The notes under the pieces: generated by a model
The model's database searches: none
What the model was told of the DNA's origin: nothing
The model's input: only the letters and a program-made list of their open reading frames with translations
Made by a program: the position numbers and the translations under genes
Shown: positions 9,507 to 19,400 of the stretch, in pieces
Numbering within the stretch: the stretch's first letter is position 1
How the letters are laid out: the number at the start of each line of letters is the position of its first letter
NCBI RefSeq assembly: GCF_003675325.1
Contig: NZ_CP033073.1
Span: 2,976,001 to 3,040,000, forward strand
Reading direction: 5' to 3'
Origin: Streptomyces dangxiongensis
GTDB taxonomy: Bacteria > Actinomycetota > Actinomycetes > Streptomycetales > Streptomycetaceae
DNA length: 64,000 nucleotides

Positions 9507-10031
9507 ATGCCCACAACACCTGAAATGTCGATGGACATGACGACCGTCGGTGACACCGGTCTCCTCGACACCCTCCAGCACGAGGTGGCGGTGTTCGCGC
9601 GCCGTGCCGAACAGACCCGGCTCGGCGGCATCGGCCAGGTGCGCAACTCCATGGACCGCGCCGCGTACCTGCTGCTCAACCGGCTGGACAGGGAAGGCCC
9701 GATGGGCGTCAAGGCGCTCGCGGCGAGCATGGGCATCGACTCCTCCACGGTCACCCGGCAGGTGGCGCCCCTGGTCGACACCGGGCTCGTCAAGCGCACC
9801 TCCCACCCGGAGGACGGCCGTGCGGTGGTGCTCCAGTTGTCGCCGCGCGGGGCCGCCCGGCTGGAGGAGGTCCGCTCCTCCAGACGTCAGCTCATGGCCG
9901 AGCTGACACACGACTGGGCGCCGGAGGAGCGCGAGCAGTTCTGCACGCTCCTCACGCGCTTCAACGGCGCGCTCTCCGCGCGGATGGCGGCACCGGGCGG
10001 CCCGGCGCCGGACCAGCCGCCGACCGCCTGA
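9507..10031 (+). CDS. MarR family transcriptional regulator
   Basis: A 174-residue winged-helix regulator. The DNA-binding domain is at about residues 60-115 (GPMGVKALAASMGIDSSTVTRQV, then the wing HPEDGRAVVLQLS). The helices on either side form the usual dimer interface. It is divergent from the threonine dehydratase, sharing a 145-base intergenic region, so that gene or the regulator itself is the likely target. Several ATG codons near the N-terminus (9507, 9528, 9537) make the exact start uncertain. Confidence 0.87.
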   Translation: MPTTPEMSMDMTTVGDTGLLDTLQHEVAVFARRAEQTRLGGIGQVRNSMDRAAYLLLNRLDREGPMGVKALAASMGIDSSTVTRQVAPLVDTGLVKRTSHPEDGRAVVLQLSPRGAARLEEVRSSRRQLMAELTHDWAPEEREQFCTLLTRFNGALSARMAAPGGPAPDQPPTA

Positions 10032-10090
10032 GCGGTCCCGCGCCCGCCCGTGGCCCGGACGCACCGGCCGGTCGACGGACTCCCGACCCC

Positions 10091-10124
10091 TTGACCCCGG
10101 GCCGCCGCCGGTCTCATATGAGAC
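10091..10124 (+). promoter_or_regulatory. Promoter with palindromic operator for the sigma-like gene at 10192
   Basis: A -35-like TTGACC (10091-10096) and a -10-like TCATAT (10114-10119) are 17 bases apart. The -10 lies inside the perfect 14-bp palindrome GTCTCATATGAGAC (10111-10124). A protein bound there would block polymerase. The start codon of the next gene is 67 bases downstream. The MarR gene just upstream is an obvious candidate regulator, though unproven. Confidence 0.55.
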
Positions 10125-10191
10125 CCGGGTCCTGCGTCGTACGCGGTTCACCTGTCCCGTACCGGACAGGGCCCCTTCAGGGGGAGGCCCG

Positions 10192-10695
10192 GTGCGTGAT
10201 CGGCAGGTGGCCCGCGATGCCCGCCGGGCCGGGGAGTTCCAGGCGTTCGCCGCCGGCGCGGCCGGGCGCCTGCTGCACGCCGCCACGCTGCTCACCGCGG
10301 AGGCGCCGGACGCCAACCCGCGCGCGCGGCGCCTGCTGACGCACGCGCTCGCGCACACCTACGCCCGCTGGGACCGGCTGCGCGGCGAGGACCCGTACGA
10401 CTGCGCCCGCCAGTACCTCGCCACGCGTTTCGCGCGCACGGTCTGGCACCGGTACGGCGTCCCCGGCCGCGCCCGGCCCGATCCGCGCAGCCCGCTCGCC
10501 GCGCTGGCCCCGCGGGAACGGCTGATCCTCGTACTGCGGCTGTACGAGGGCGTCGCCGAGGAACAGGCGGCGGCCCTGCTCGGGCTGCCGACGGAGCGCG
10601 TGCACACGGTCTGCGAGCGCGCGACGGCCGCCCTCCTGCACCCCGCCCGGCCGGCCGCCCCGCACCCGGCGGGCACGGAGGCGGCACCGTCATGA
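10192..10695 (+). CDS. Small RNA polymerase sigma-factor-like protein (ECF/SigE-type)
   Basis: A 167-residue protein whose layout matches small SigE-type ECF sigma factors: a degenerate region 2 in the first 80 residues (FQAFAAGAAGRLLHAATLL) and a clearer region 4 (LAALAPRERLILVLRLYEGVAEE then AAALLGLPTERVHTVCERATAAL). Start is GTG 10192 after GGGGGAGG. Region 2 lacks the usual strongly conserved core-binding residues, so it may be a divergent or regulatory sigma-like protein. The small membrane protein 25 bases downstream looks like an anti-sigma partner. Confidence 0.7.
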   Translation: MRDRQVARDARRAGEFQAFAAGAAGRLLHAATLLTAEAPDANPRARRLLTHALAHTYARWDRLRGEDPYDCARQYLATRFARTVWHRYGVPGRARPDPRSPLAALAPRERLILVLRLYEGVAEEQAAALLGLPTERVHTVCERATAALLHPARPAAPHPAGTEAAPS

Positions 10696-10720
10696 GGGAC
10701 GAAGGAGGCGGGAGGGCGCG

Positions 10721-10969
10721 GTGAACCGGTCCGAGCGGGAGGCCGCCGTACGGCGGATCATGGAGCGGACGCCGGCACCCGTACCGCCCGAGCTGTACGC
10801 GGACGCGGCACGGCGCGGCGAGCGCCGGCTGCGGCAGCGGCGGCTCGCCCGCCGGGTGCTGTGGCTGCTGGCGTGCGCCGCGGCCGTCGCGTTCGCCGTG
10901 TGGGCGGCCGAGGCGCACCCGTGGGCGGAGCCGCCCTCGCAGACGACTCCGCCGGTCACCGACTGGTGA
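10721..10969 (+). CDS. Small membrane protein, possible anti-sigma factor for the upstream gene
   Basis: An 82-residue protein: about 45 hydrophilic, arginine-rich residues (REAAVRRIMERTPAPVPPEL and RRGERRLRQRRLARR), one transmembrane helix (VLWLLACAAAVAFAVWAA) and a short outside tail. No zinc-binding HxxxCxxC motif is present, so it is not a classical ZAS anti-sigma. The order (sigma-like gene, then small single-pass membrane protein in the same operon) is the basis for the anti-sigma suggestion. Start is GTG 10721 after GGAGGCGGGAGGG. Confidence 0.6.
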   Translation: MNRSEREAAVRRIMERTPAPVPPELYADAARRGERRLRQRRLARRVLWLLACAAAVAFAVWAAEAHPWAEPPSQTTPPVTDW

Positions 10970-10979
10970 CCGTCGGTTC

Positions 10980-12140
10980 CTAGCCGAGGGCCTGCTTCAG
11001 GTCCGCCAGCAGGTCGTCGACGTTCTCGATGCCGACGGACAGGCGCACCAGGTCGCCCGGGACCTCCAGCGCGGAGCCGGCCGCGGAGGCGTGGGTCATC
11101 CGGCCGGGGTGCTCGATGAGGGACTCGACGCCGCCCAGCGACTCGCCGAGGGTGAACACCTGGGCCCGGTTGCACACCTCGACGGCCGCCGCCTCGCCGC
11201 CCTCCACCCGGAACGACACCATGCCGCCGAACGCCCGCATCTGCTTGACGGCGACCTCGTGGCCGGGGTGCTCGGGCAGGCCCGGGTAGAGCACGCTGGT
11301 CACGCGCGCGTGCCGGGTCAGCATGTCGGCGATCCGCGTGGCGTTCTCGCTGTGCCGGTCCATGCGCACCGCGAGGGTCTTGGTGCCGCGCAGCACCAGC
11401 CAGGAGTCGAAGGGGCCGGCGACGGCGCCCATCGCGTTCTGGTGGTAGACCAGTTCCTCGCCCAGCCCCGGGTCCGAGACGATCAGCGCGCCGCCGACCA
11501 CGTCGGAGTGGCCGCCCATGTACTTGGTCAGGGAGTGCACGACGACGTCGGCGCCGAGCGAGAGCGGCTGCTGCAGATAGGGCGTGGCGAAGGTGTTGTC
11601 GACGACGAGCCGCGCGCCCGCGTCGTGGGCGACCTGGGCCACGGCGGCGATGTCGGTGATGCCGAGCAGCGGGTTGGAGGGGGTCTCCACCCAGACGGCC
11701 TTGGTCTTCGGGGTGATCGCGGCGCGCACGGCGGCCGGGTCGCTGGTGTCGGCGACGGACCACTCCACCCCCCAGCGGGTGGCGACCTTGGCGAACAGCC
11801 GGAAGGTGCCGCCGTACGCGTCGTTCGGGATCACCACGTGGTCGCCGGGGACGAGCAGCGTACGCAGCAACGTGTCCTCGGCCGCCAGGCCGGACGCGAA
11901 GGCGAGACCGCGGCGGCCCCCCTCCAGCGCGGCGAGGTTCTCCTCCAGTGCCGTCCGGGTCGGGTTGGCGCTGCGGCTGTACTCGTAGCCGCCGCGCAGC
12001 CCGCCCACGCCGTCCTGCTTGTAGGTCGACACCTGGTAGATCGGCGGGACGACCGCGCCGGTGAGGGGATCCGCGGTGTTGCCCGCATGGATCGCGAGGG
12101 TCTCGAAGTGCTGACTGATGTGCCTGTCGCTCATGCCCAC
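10980..12140 (-). CDS. metB: Cystathionine gamma-synthase / gamma-lyase family PLP enzyme
   Basis: A 386-residue Cys/Met metabolism PLP enzyme that joins O-acyl-homoserine and cysteine into cystathionine, or acts in the reverse gamma-lyase direction. The PLP lysine lies in HSLTKYMGGHSDVVGG; the cofactor phosphate loop (SGLAAEDTLLR) and substrate-binding SLGGVESLIEHP are present. Length and motifs are normal. ATG 12140 follows a purine-rich site. Synthase versus lyase cannot be decided from sequence alone; metB is the usual name in this genomic position. It is convergent with the small membrane protein, 10 bases away. Confidence 0.88.
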   Translation of the reverse strand: MGMSDRHISQHFETLAIHAGNTADPLTGAVVPPIYQVSTYKQDGVGGLRGGYEYSRSANPTRTALEENLAALEGGRRGLAFASGLAAEDTLLRTLLVPGDHVVIPNDAYGGTFRLFAKVATRWGVEWSVADTSDPAAVRAAITPKTKAVWVETPSNPLLGITDIAAVAQVAHDAGARLVVDNTFATPYLQQPLSLGADVVVHSLTKYMGGHSDVVGGALIVSDPGLGEELVYHQNAMGAVAGPFDSWLVLRGTKTLAVRMDRHSENATRIADMLTRHARVTSVLYPGLPEHPGHEVAVKQMRAFGGMVSFRVEGGEAAAVEVCNRAQVFTLGESLGGVESLIEHPGRMTHASAAGSALEVPGDLVRLSVGIENVDDLLADLKQALG

Positions 12141-12319
12141 CGAGCGTAGTGCGCCCGGCCGGATCCTGAGTCCCGCCCGGCTCCGGCGGCACCGGCGCTA
12201 GGGATATCCCTGTGCGGACGGCCCGCGCCCGCGCGCCCCTGTCATGCCCGGGTCCAGGGTTTTCCACAGGCGCGCTGCGGGGTTCGCCAATTGTCGGCGG
12301 CGTCTGGTTCGCTTGGGGC

Positions 12320-13438
12320 ATGGCGATTCTCTGGCTGCTGATGGCGCTGCTCATGCTGGGCTTCGTCCTGCTCCCGGTCGTACGGCGCAGGCGCGGGGCG
12401 ATCGAGCAGGTTCCCCCGGGACACCCGGACGCCGCCGACCCGGAGAACTACGGCTTCGTGCGCCAGGAGGAGCTGGACGTGCGCATGCCGGGTCCGGACC
12501 AGGACCTGCTGGACGTCCTGGAGCTGGTGCAGCGCACGCAGGACTACCGGGCCGCCGCCCAGCTTCTGGCCGGCACCGAGACCGAGGGCGAGCTGCGCTG
12601 GCAGCGGGTGCAGGCTTTCGCGGGCGCCGCCGCGCTGGAGCTCCAGCAGCGCCCCGGCGGGATACACACGACGCCGGGCGGGCAGTGGCTCAGGGTGTGG
12701 AGGGCCGAGCAGCCCAAGGACGCGGGGGGCGCCGCCGTCCACGCGGAGTTCCTGGTGCAGCAGGCCTGGCGGACGTCGACGCGGGGCACGGACGACTTCC
12801 GGATCATCATGGAGGAGGCCCGGACCGCCTGCGCCCAGGCGGCCCTGCTGGCCCCCGGTGACCCGGTGCCGTATCTCGTCGAGCTGTCCATCGCACGCGG
12901 ACTGGCCTACCCCGAGGCCGAGTTCGAGCGGCTGTGGCTGAAGATCCTGGACCGCGCCCCGCATCATATGGGCGCGCATCTGGCCGCGCTGCACCACTGG
13001 TGCGAGAAGTGGCACGGCTCGCGCGAGCAGGCGTACGCCTTCGCCGAGGCCGCCGCCGCCCGCGCTCCGCGGGGCTCGCTGCTCGCCGCGCTGCCGCTGT
13101 TCGCGGTGTTCGAGCACCTCCCGGAGGTGAACCTGGTCGCGGGCTTCTACCGGAGCGAGGTCGTCACCCGGGCGATCCACGGCGCGCTGCACGCGGTCCA
13201 CGCCGCCCGCCCCGACGACCCGACGCTGCCGCACGTCCGGCACCTGCTGGTCTTCTTCCTGGTCCGCGCCGAGCGCTGGGCGGAGGCCATGCACCAGCTC
13301 GTGCACGTCGACGGTCACGTCGGCGCCCTGCCCTGGACGCTGTGCGCCGACCCGGCCGCGGAATTCACCGTCTACCGCGCGCTGGCGGTGGCCGGCTACG
13401 AGGCCAACGGCGGCAGCCCGGCCGGCCTCCCCGGCTGA
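12320..13438 (+). CDS. Conserved membrane-anchored protein with TPR-like helical repeats
   Basis: A 372-residue protein I cannot assign to a named family. It begins with one N-terminal transmembrane helix (AILWLLMALLMLGFVLLPVV) and continues as an alpha-helical, soluble region with tetratricopeptide-like features (AFAEAAAARAPRGSLLAALPLF; HLLVFFLVRAERWAEAMHQL). ATG 12320 is preferred because it places the membrane helix at the N-terminus and follows GGGG; the frame is open further upstream to 12212. Codon use is typical. It stands between metB (divergent) and msrA (convergent). Confidence 0.75.
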   Translation: MAILWLLMALLMLGFVLLPVVRRRRGAIEQVPPGHPDAADPENYGFVRQEELDVRMPGPDQDLLDVLELVQRTQDYRAAAQLLAGTETEGELRWQRVQAFAGAAALELQQRPGGIHTTPGGQWLRVWRAEQPKDAGGAAVHAEFLVQQAWRTSTRGTDDFRIIMEEARTACAQAALLAPGDPVPYLVELSIARGLAYPEAEFERLWLKILDRAPHHMGAHLAALHHWCEKWHGSREQAYAFAEAAAARAPRGSLLAALPLFAVFEHLPEVNLVAGFYRSEVVTRAIHGALHAVHAARPDDPTLPHVRHLLVFFLVRAERWAEAMHQLVHVDGHVGALPWTLCADPAAEFTVYRALAVAGYEANGGSPAGLPG

Positions 13439-13502
13439 CCCGGCCGGCCTCGGGCCGAGCCCCGACTGGGTCACTTCCGCGTTCCGCCGGGACGCCTCGC
13501 GG

Positions 13503-14015
13503 TCAGCCCTCCGCTCGGGCGGGCAGCCGCCATCCCGGGCGCGGGAAGTGGCAGGTGTAGCCGTCCGGGTAGCGCTGTAGGTAGTCCTGATGCTCGGGCT
13601 CGGCCTCCCAGAAGGGGCCGACGGGCTCCACCTCGGTGACGACCTCGCCCGGCCACAGTCCGGAGGCCTCCACATCCGCGATCGTGTCCTCGGCGACCCG
13701 CTTCTGCTCGTCGTCCACGTAGTAGATCGCCGAGCGGTAGCTGAGGCCGATGTCGTTGCCCTGGCGGTTCCTGGTGGTCGGGTCGTGGATCTGGAAGAAG
13801 AACTCCAGGATCGCGCGGTAGTCGGTCGTCGCGGGGTCGAAGAGGATCTCGATGGCCTCCGCGTGCGTGCCGTGATCACGGTACGTCGCGTTCGGCACGT
13901 CACCCCCGGTGTAACCGACCCGGGTCGCCGTCACGCCCGGCAGTCGGCGGACCAGCTCCTCCATCCCCCAGAAGCATCCACCCGCCAGCACGGCCCTCTG
14001 CGTCTGCGCAGCCAT
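13503..14015 (-). CDS. msrA: Peptide-methionine (S)-S-oxide reductase MsrA
   Basis: Repairs the S-diastereomer of methionine sulfoxide in proteins. The 170-residue product has the catalytic motif [10 protein letters not shown] at residues about 12-20 and the typical [23 protein letters not shown] 14015 is chosen because GGGAGGAG sits just in front; the ATG at 14030 overlaps that ribosome binding site and is unlikely. Cys-containing recycling motifs at the C-terminus are not obvious. It is monocistronic. Confidence 0.94.
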   Translation of the reverse strand: MAAQTQRAVLAGGCFWGMEELVRRLPGVTATRVGYTGGDVPNATYRDHGTHAEAIEILFDPATTDYRAILEFFFQIHDPTTRNRQGNDIGLSYRSAIYYVDDEQKRVAEDTIADVEASGLWPGEVVTEVEPVGPFWEAEPEHQDYLQRYPDGYTCHFPRPGWRLPARAEG

Positions 14016-14226
14016 TGCGGCTCCTCCCATATCTGTCAGCTCGGTGTCCGTTACCCCGCCCGTTCAACGCACGGGGGTTCCGAGCGATTCCTTGCCCGTC
14101 CCGCTCCCCCGTGAGCCCGACTCGTTGCTCGTCGCGGACCGGCTTGGGCGGGGCCGGCGGGGCGGGGCCGGTCGGGTGCACCATGCCCCCGTCGGCCCCC
14201 TCCGCACCGGTGCGGACGCCCGTCGG

Positions 14227-15267
14227 TCAGATCGTCGCCGTGTCGATGACGAAGCGGTAGCGGACGTCGCTGGCCAGCACCCGCTCGTACGCCTCGTTGA
14301 CCTCGGCGGCGCTGATCAGCTCTATCTCGGCGCCGATGCCGTGCTCGGCGCAGAAGTCGAGCATCTCCTGGGTCTCCTGGATGCCGCCGATCATGGAGCC
14401 CGCCAGGGTCTTGCGGCCGCCGATCACCGAGAACAGGTTGAGGGCGACCGGCTCCTCGGGCGCGCCGACGTTCACCAGGGCGCCGTCCACCTTCAGCAGC
14501 GACAGCAGCGCGCCGAAGTCCATCGGGGCCGACACCGTCGAGACGATCAGGTCGAGGCTGCCGGCCAGCTCCTCGAAGGTCTTCGGGTCGCTGGTGGCGT
14601 GGTAGTGGTCGGCGCCGAGCTTGAGACCGTCGTCCTTCTTGCGCAGCGACTGGGAGAGGACCGTGACCTCGGCGCCCATGGCGTGCGCGATCTTGACGGC
14701 CATGTGACCGAGGCCGCCGAGACCGACGACGGCGACCTTCTTGCCGGGGCCGGCGTTCCAGTGGCGCAGCGGGGAGTAGGTGGTGATGCCCGCGCACAGC
14801 AGCGGCGCGGCCACGTCCAGGGACAGGCCGTCGGGGATGCGGACGACGTAGTTCTCGTCGACGACGATCTTCTCGGAGTAACCGCCGTAGGTGGGCTCGC
14901 CGTCCTTGCCGACGGCGTTGTAGGTGCCGACCATGCCCTTGAGGCAGTACTGCTCCAGGCCCTTGACGCAGTTCTCGCACTCGCGGCAGGAGTCGACCAT
15001 GCAGCCGACGCCCACCCGGTCGCCGGCCCGGAACCTGGTCACGCCGGGGCCGACCTCGGCGACGACGCCGGCGATCTCGTGGCCGGGGACCATGGGGAAG
15101 ATCGCCTCACCCCAGCCCTCGCGGACCTGGTGGATGTCGGAGTGGCAGATGCCGGCGAACTTGATGTCGATCAGGACGTCGTACTCGCCGACCGCGCGGC
15201 GCTCGATGGTCGTCCGCTCCAGCGGGGCCTTCGCGGCGGGCGCGGCGTACGCGGCAACAGTGGTCAT
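14227..15267 (-). CDS. Zinc-dependent NAD(P) alcohol dehydrogenase (cinnamyl-alcohol-dehydrogenase type)
   Basis: A 346-residue medium-chain dehydrogenase. Catalytic zinc ligands lie in [17 protein letters not shown] and GHEIAGVV; structural zinc cysteines in [17 protein letters not shown]; the dinucleotide-binding loop is [11 protein letters not shown]. The subfamily (YahK/AdhA-like aldehyde reductases) usually prefers NADPH, but the alcohol substrate is not evident. It is divergent from an MmyB-type regulator, with a duplicated 10-bp motif between them, suggesting that regulator controls it. Confidence 0.88.
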   Translation of the reverse strand: MTTVAAYAAPAAKAPLERTTIERRAVGEYDVLIDIKFAGICHSDIHQVREGWGEAIFPMVPGHEIAGVVAEVGPGVTRFRAGDRVGVGCMVDSCRECENCVKGLEQYCLKGMVGTYNAVGKDGEPTYGGYSEKIVVDENYVVRIPDGLSLDVAAPLLCAGITTYSPLRHWNAGPGKKVAVVGLGGLGHMAVKIAHAMGAEVTVLSQSLRKKDDGLKLGADHYHATSDPKTFEELAGSLDLIVSTVSAPMDFGALLSLLKVDGALVNVGAPEEPVALNLFSVIGGRKTLAGSMIGGIQETQEMLDFCAEHGIGAEIELISAAEVNEAYERVLASDVRYRFVIDTATI

Positions 15268-15366
15268 GCAGGGGGTCTCCTAGCTGTCTCGCGTGCCCGG
15301 CCGCCTTCTGGCCGGGCACGGTGTCCAGCCTGCCCCGCGAACGGCAGGTCACCCAGGCCACGCCTT

Positions 15367-15420
15367 TGCGTACGACTGCTGTGCCTACCACCGGCGGGGT
15401 CAGGCTCCTGTGCGTACGAC
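15367..15420. promoter_or_regulatory. Duplicated TGCGTACGAC motif between dehydrogenase and regulator
   Basis: TGCGTACGAC occurs at 15367-15376 and again at 15411-15420, 44 bases apart (about four helical turns), each containing the palindrome GTAC core. It lies in the divergent intergenic region and just 16 bases before the regulator start, fitting a two-site operator. Confidence 0.45.
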
Positions 15421-15436
15421 CAGGAATACTGGACGC

Positions 15437-16348
15437 ATGGACAGCAGGGACGAGCAGCCGGCCGCAGCAGCCGGCACCGGCCGGACGCTGGACCGGCGGG
15501 CGGAGCTGAGCGAGTTCCTGCGCAGCCGGCGCGCCCGGCTGAAGCCGGAGGACGTGGGTCTGCCCGACTTCGGACGGCACCGCCGGGTGCCGGGGCTGCG
15601 CCGCGAGGAGCTGGCGCAACTGGCCGGGGTGTCGGTGGCGTACTACACCCGGCTCGAGCAGGGCAACGGGAAGAACGTCTCGGCGGAGGTGCTGGGCTCG
15701 ATCGCCCGCGCCCTGCGGCTGACGGACGCGGAGCACGCGCATCTGACCCATCTGGCCAAGCCGAAGGCGCACAAGAAGAAGCCGGCGGGGCGGCAGCAGC
15801 AGGTGCGGCCGGCGCTGCGGCAGCTACTGGACACGATGGAGGGCGTACCGGCGTACGTGGTGGGCCGGCGTGCGGAGATCCTCGCCTGGAACCGGATGGC
15901 GGCGGCGCTCTTCGGTGACTGGGCGAAGCTGCCGCCGGGTGAACGCAACTGGGCCCGGCTGGTCTTCCTGTGCCCCGGCTACCGGGACCTGTTCGTCGAC
16001 TGGGAGCAGAAGGCGATCGACATCGTCTGTGCCCTGCGTATGGACGCGGGCTGCTATCCGGACGATCCCCGACTGTCGGCGCTGGTGGGGGAGCTGTCCG
16101 TCAAGAGTGAGGAGTTCCGCCGGCTGTGGGCGACGCACGACGTCAAGGAGAAGAGCCACGGCGTCAAGCACCTGCATCATCCCCTGGTGGGCGAGCTGGC
16201 GCTGGCCTTCGAGACGTTCCGGCTGACGGACGGCTCGGACCAGGCCCTGATCACCTACCACGCCGAACCGTCCTCCCCCTCCGCCGGCTCCCTGCGCCTC
16301 CTGGCTAGCTGGGGCACGGACGCGGCCCACGCGGTGCCGGCGGTCTAG
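15437..16348 (+). CDS. XRE-family regulator with MmyB-like ligand-binding domain
   Basis: A 303-residue protein. An XRE helix-turn-helix is at about residues 45-100 (GLRREELAQLAGVSVAYYTRLEQG), followed by an MmyB-like PAS-type domain (VVGRRAEILAWNRMAAALFGDW; ERNWARLVFLCPGYRDLFVDWE), which in the family binds fatty acids or other ligands. ATG 15437 is the first start with similarity. These regulators in Streptomyces typically sit divergent from a dehydrogenase that they control, exactly as here. Confidence 0.88.
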   Translation: MDSRDEQPAAAAGTGRTLDRRAELSEFLRSRRARLKPEDVGLPDFGRHRRVPGLRREELAQLAGVSVAYYTRLEQGNGKNVSAEVLGSIARALRLTDAEHAHLTHLAKPKAHKKKPAGRQQQVRPALRQLLDTMEGVPAYVVGRRAEILAWNRMAAALFGDWAKLPPGERNWARLVFLCPGYRDLFVDWEQKAIDIVCALRMDAGCYPDDPRLSALVGELSVKSEEFRRLWATHDVKEKSHGVKHLHHPLVGELALAFETFRLTDGSDQALITYHAEPSSPSAGSLRLLASWGTDAAHAVPAV

Positions 16349-16366
16349 TGCGTCGCCGGACGGCGG

Positions 16367-16402
16367 ACGGCCCGCGGGAGGCGTCAGCTTCCCGCGGGCC
16401 GT
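16367..16402. terminator. Convergent terminator between MmyB regulator and protease
   Basis: ACGGCCCGCGGGA (16367-16379) and TCCCGCGGGCCGT (16390-16402) form a 13-bp perfect stem with a 10-base loop, between two genes that end facing each other. Confidence 0.65.
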
Positions 16403-16432
16403 TCGTCATCGGGTCATGCGGCTAGTGAGGGC

Positions 16433-19400
16433 TCACTTGCCGTAGTACGCGTTGTAGATCGTGATCTCCGACGTGTTGCCCTTCTTGTCGGTGATCTTGG
16501 CGCGGAACGAGACGGCCTTGTCCTTCGCCGGGTTCCGGACCGTGATCCTGCCGCTCCGGACGTCGGTCCTCTTGAAGTTCTTGCCGTCGTAGGAGACGTA
16601 GACGGCGAGGGACTTCAGGTTGCCGCCGGCGGCCGAGCCTTCCACGGTGACCGGGAAGGTGACCGTCTTCCCGGCCGCGACCCGGCTGTCCAGGCCGGTC
16701 GTGGCGCCGAAGTGCAGGGCGGAGGCGGGCAGACGGGTGAAGGTGTCGGACAGCCTCTTGGAGTGGAAGGTCCAGGCCGCGTCGATCCGCGTCGAGGCCT
16801 CGGACACCTTCGGGGAGCGCTTGACCGAGGTGGTCAGCCGGTAGGCCGCGTCACCGGCCGGCACCTTGAAGGTCTTCTCCCCGTACAGCGGGTCGTCGTT
16901 GGACCCGACCTTGGTGCCGTTGCGGTACAGGGTGGTGTTCACCGAGGTGAAGCCCGAGTACCCGTTGTGCTTGGCCGAGTCGGCGACCAGCGACAGCGCA
17001 CCGGAGATCTCGTTGCCGTCGCGGAAGAGGCCGGAGTCCTTGTCGAGGTGCGGGCCGAACACCGCGGTGTTGACCGTCTTGGTGTAGGTCCGGCCGGCCT
17101 TGAAGGCGAACTGGCCCAGCCCGTAGCCGGCGTCGGTGACCGGGAAGCCGTCCTGGTCCGTCCCGCCGCTCTGCTCGAACTCCAGCTCCCACTTGACGCC
17201 GCCCTTGGCGGACAGGTGCAGGGTGCGGGTGCCGGGCAGGGGCTGCGGAATGCTGACGGAGGAGGCACCGGAGCTGCCGGGCAGCCAGCCCACCGCGTCG
17301 ATGGTCCCCTTCTTGCCCTTGGCCGGCGCGCCGAGGCGGGCCTTCACCGTGGCAAGGTCGCCCGCCTTGTAGTGCTTGGTGTAGCCGGTGGCGAGCTGCT
17401 TGACCGGGCCGCCGGAGGTGACGTCGTACTCCTCGTGGGCACCCTTGGTCCAGTGGGCGTCCCACTGCTGCCACAGCGAGCCGGCGGGCAGCTCAGGGCC
17501 GAGGTGGGCGGTGCGGAAGTTCTTGTACGAGTCCAGGAACCAGCCGTAGCCGTACTGGCCGTCACCGATCGTGACGTCGTACTCCGGCGAGGCGAACTGG
17601 GACTTCAGGCCCGTGGCGGGGACGGTGACGTCCACCGGCCTGGCCCTGCGCGCGTCGATGGTGATCGTCTGCTTCTTGCCGACGGTCAGCTTAGGCTGTG
17701 CGATCCAGTCGATGCCCTTGGAGGCGTCCTTCGGGTCGCCGTAGACCGACGTGTTGAGGATGTACGTGCCCTTGGGCGCGCGCACCTTCACCGTGCCGGA
17801 CTTGTCGTACGGGCTCAGCGAGACGCCCTTGGCGAGGCCCGCGACGCCGCTGAGGTCGGCGCCGTAGTACGGGGCCGGCTTGCCGTCGCGGCCGATGAAC
17901 TTCAGGGTGACGTCGTACGACTCGACCTCGCGCTGTACCGCGGCGGCCGTGCGAACCGTCTGGCCGCCGCCCGTCGCCGTCACGTACGCGGAGTAGGCGC
18001 CGTCGACGGTGCCGCCCAGCTTGGTGTTGACGGTGAGGCCGACCGAGGCCTTGCCGTGCGCCGGGACGGTGACCTTCGTCGCGGCGAGCTTGAAGAAGCC
18101 CGCCGGGGCCGCCGCACCCTTGGGATCGATGGCACGGCTGGCGAGGGTGAGCGTGACGTCCTCGGCACCGAGGTTGCGGTAGGTCAGCGGCCTGGTGGCC
18201 GGCTTGTCGTCGGTGTGCGGCCACTGCTGCACACCGAAGGTCACCGACACGGGCTCGGCGACGATCGACTGCTTGATGGCCTTGTCGACCTGGATGCGGC
18301 CCGAACCCTGCTGGAACGGGGTGTACTTGTCGTCCCTTGCGGAGCCGGTGAGGGCGCCCTTCAGCTCGGCGTAGCCCCAGTCGGGGTGCTGCTGCTTCAG
18401 GATGGCCGCGGCGCCCGCGACGTGCGGGGTGGCCATCGAGGTGCCGGAGATGGTCAGGTAGCCCTCGGGCTTCTCACCGACCTCCTCGTCGATGACGCTG
18501 CCCTTGGCCGCGGCCGCGGTGATGTCCACGCCGGGCGCGGTGACGTCCGGCTTGATGGCGCCGTCGCCGGTGCGGGGGCCGGTGGAGGAGAAGTCGGCGA
18601 GCTTGTCCTTCTTGTCGACGGCGCCGACGGTGAGCGCGGCGTCCGCGCTGCCCGGCGAACCGATCGACTGGGGGCCGTCGTTGCCCGCGGCGATCGCGAA
18701 CAGGACGCCCTTCTCGGCGGAGAGCTTGTTGACCTCGGCCTCGAGGGGGTCGATCTCGGGGGTGTCGTAGCCGCCGAGGCTCAGGTTGATGACGGAGGCG
18801 CCCCGGGAGGCCGCCCACTCCATGCCGGCGAGGACGCCGGAGTCGTCACCGGAGCCGGTGTCGTCCAGGACCTTGCCGTTGAGGATCTTGGCGTCGGGGG
18901 CGACGCCCTTGTACTTGCCGCCGGACTTGGCGCCGGTGCCCGCGACGATGGACGCGACGTGCGTGCCGTGCCCGAAGTGGTCGGTGGCGTCGGCGGCGGC
19001 GGTGAAGTTCCGGGCCTCGATCACCTGGTTCTTCAGGTCGGGGTGGGTGGCGTCCACACCGGTGTCCAGGACGGCGACCTTGACGCCCTTGCCGGTGTAG
19101 CCGGCCTTCCAGGCGGTGGGGGCGCCGATCTGCGGCACGGACTTGTCGAGGCTGGCCCTGCGGACACCGTCGAGCCAGACGTGCGCGATGCCGGAGGCGG
19201 ACCGGCTGCCGTCGGTGACCGCGTGCCACAGGTCCGTGACGTCCTTGACCGGGGTCTGCACGGCGTCCGCGTTGAGCGCCTTCAGGCTGTGGCGCAGGGT
19301 GCCCGCGTCGCGGACGCCGGCCTTGGCGGTGGCGGCGGTGCCGCGGTAGCCGACGATGACCTTCAGGCCGTTCTTCTGGGCCTTGCGGGTGGCGGCCTTG

